Assembly: GCA_025769875.1 (NCBI GenBank)
Contig: JAGFNK010001017.1
Span: 1-16,334 of the forward strand
Length of the DNA: 16,334 bases
DNA from: Russula earlei
Lineage: Eukaryota > Basidiomycota > Agaricomycetes > Russulales > Russulaceae
Reading direction: 5' to 3'
Of this stretch, positions 15,631-16,334 are shown one piece after another. A program made the position numbers and the translations under genes. The notes beneath the pieces are model-generated. The model saw only the letters and a list, made by a program, of their open reading frames with translations. It was not told the DNA's origin and searched no databases. Numbering within the stretch: position 1 is the first letter of the stretch; every line of letters begins with the position of its first letter.

Positions 15631-16334
15631 TGTAGCGAGCCAAACCAGGGGCGCGCTGAGTTCGTGGGGCAGGACGGTAGTCCGGAGCGAATGTCTTCCG
15701 CCCGAGAGCAAGGAAAAGAGGAGGGAGGGATAGACCAAAGGCGAAGGGGGAGAGGCGAGCGGTAGAGTCGAACAAGAGTAGGGAAGGGCGAAAGACGAAG
15801 ATCTGCGAGACTTAGAGGACAGCTGAAAGGCGACGGGATAACTCGAAAATAGAGATCAATAGAGGGGAGAAGAGATGTAGCGACGTCGTTCGCTAGCAAG
15901 CTTTTCTCTTTTGCGCTTGAGAAGGATCGAAACAGAATGAAGGAGGTCAGAGGGATCCAATTTTTCTTGTTCTCATACGGGCGACAATCTATGCTATTTT
16001 AAACGAATTCGTGTCAAGGGGAGAAGGGGACCTCAAAACAGGGAGCACGAGACCGGGGAGAACACAAAAGGAGAACACATATGGAGTCGAGTCAAAGGCC
16101 GATCGAAGTAAGAAAGGAATGAGGGGGAGGGCAGTGTAGTAACTGAGTAAAAGGAAACGAAGCCATGAGTACGGTACCTGACGCTCAAAATCGAACTAAA
16201 ACTCCTGAGGAATTTCCGTGAGGCTAAGACGTGGCAGCAAGGGTGCGAAGCGAAGTACGATCGCATTCGGCGTGACGCTTGGTGAAAGGCAGTCGAGACT
16301 TGTGAGGGGCGGTCGAGGAGACGCGGGGGGACAC
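15631..16334 (-). repeat. 5' LTR of element D (partial, runs off the right edge)
   Basis: This stretch matches 8016-8717 with just two differences, an extra A in 15791-15793 and an extra A at 16128 inside a G run (8 G at 8507-8514). By comparison with the left copy, the LTR should end near 16768. Short ORFs here (15597-15899, 16033-16266) are LTR sequence. Confidence 0.93.

Larger units (their letters stand above)
8016..16334 (-). mobile_element. Element D: young, nearly intact Ty3/gypsy retrotransposon
   Basis: A minus-strand LTR retrotransposon of about 8.75 kb runs past the right edge. In transcription order it has a 5' LTR (right), a primer-binding site, a Ser/Pro-rich gag start, a long gag-pol frame, a polypurine tract and a 3' LTR (left). 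The LTRs differ only by two single-A indels over about 704 comparable bases, with no substitution. The 1931-codon frame has no stop. The domain order protease, reverse transcriptase, RNase H, integrase defines Ty3/gypsy. There is no chromodomain, unlike A1 and A2. It sits inside element A2. Either it is active or it inserted very recently. Confidence 0.93.

Noticed and set aside
1..16334. A new host defence, CRISPR or metabolic system
   Set aside because: All supported coding is retrotransposon-derived. There are no regularly spaced short repeats, no tRNA or rRNA, and no host gene.

Overview
The window contains no host gene that I can recognise. It is a block of long-terminal-repeat (LTR) retrotransposons inserted into one another, as in repeat-rich fungal chromosomes. 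A filamentous fungus, most likely a mushroom-forming basidiomycete, is the best guess. This rests on the mix of a chromodomain Ty3/gypsy element, a copia element and a gypsy element whose integrase reads SDNGTP...NSRANGIVER, together with heavy CpG decay. It is inference, because no host gene anchors it.

Layout, left to right. Element A1 (1-2630, +) is the 3' end of a decayed chromovirus: integrase, GPF module and chromodomain, then an 829 bp LTR. It interrupts element B (2631-4545, +), the 3' half of a decayed Ty1/copia element with reverse transcriptase, RNase H and a 438 bp LTR. B abuts element C (4546 to about 6640, +), the gag and protease part of an old, CpG-poor gypsy element that B probably split. 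Element A2 (6816-8015, -) is a second copy of the A family in the opposite orientation, with an LTR of the same 829 bp length. It is cut inside its chromodomain by element D (8016 to beyond the right edge, -).

D is the young element. Its LTRs differ by only two single-base indels and no substitution over about 704 comparable bases. It has a primer-binding site, a Ser/Pro-rich gag N-terminus and an uninterrupted 1931-codon gag-pol frame with zinc knuckle, protease, reverse transcriptase, RNase H, integrase and GPY-type module. The two D frames overlap out of register, and the homologous reading needs one +1 shift at AGC-AGG-C. This is either a one-base lesion or a frameshift signal.

Relative ages: A1 is younger than B and B is younger than C. 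D is younger than A2, and A2 is probably younger than C. CpG content follows this order, being lowest in C, intermediate in A and B, and high in D. Most disabling stops in A1, B and C are TGA codons at positions where CGA (Arg) fits, which points to methylation-driven or RIP-like C-to-T decay. I found no CRISPR array, tRNA, rRNA or new host defence system. The most interesting leads are the D frameshift site and the array of CRE-like octamers in the A-family LTR promoter.
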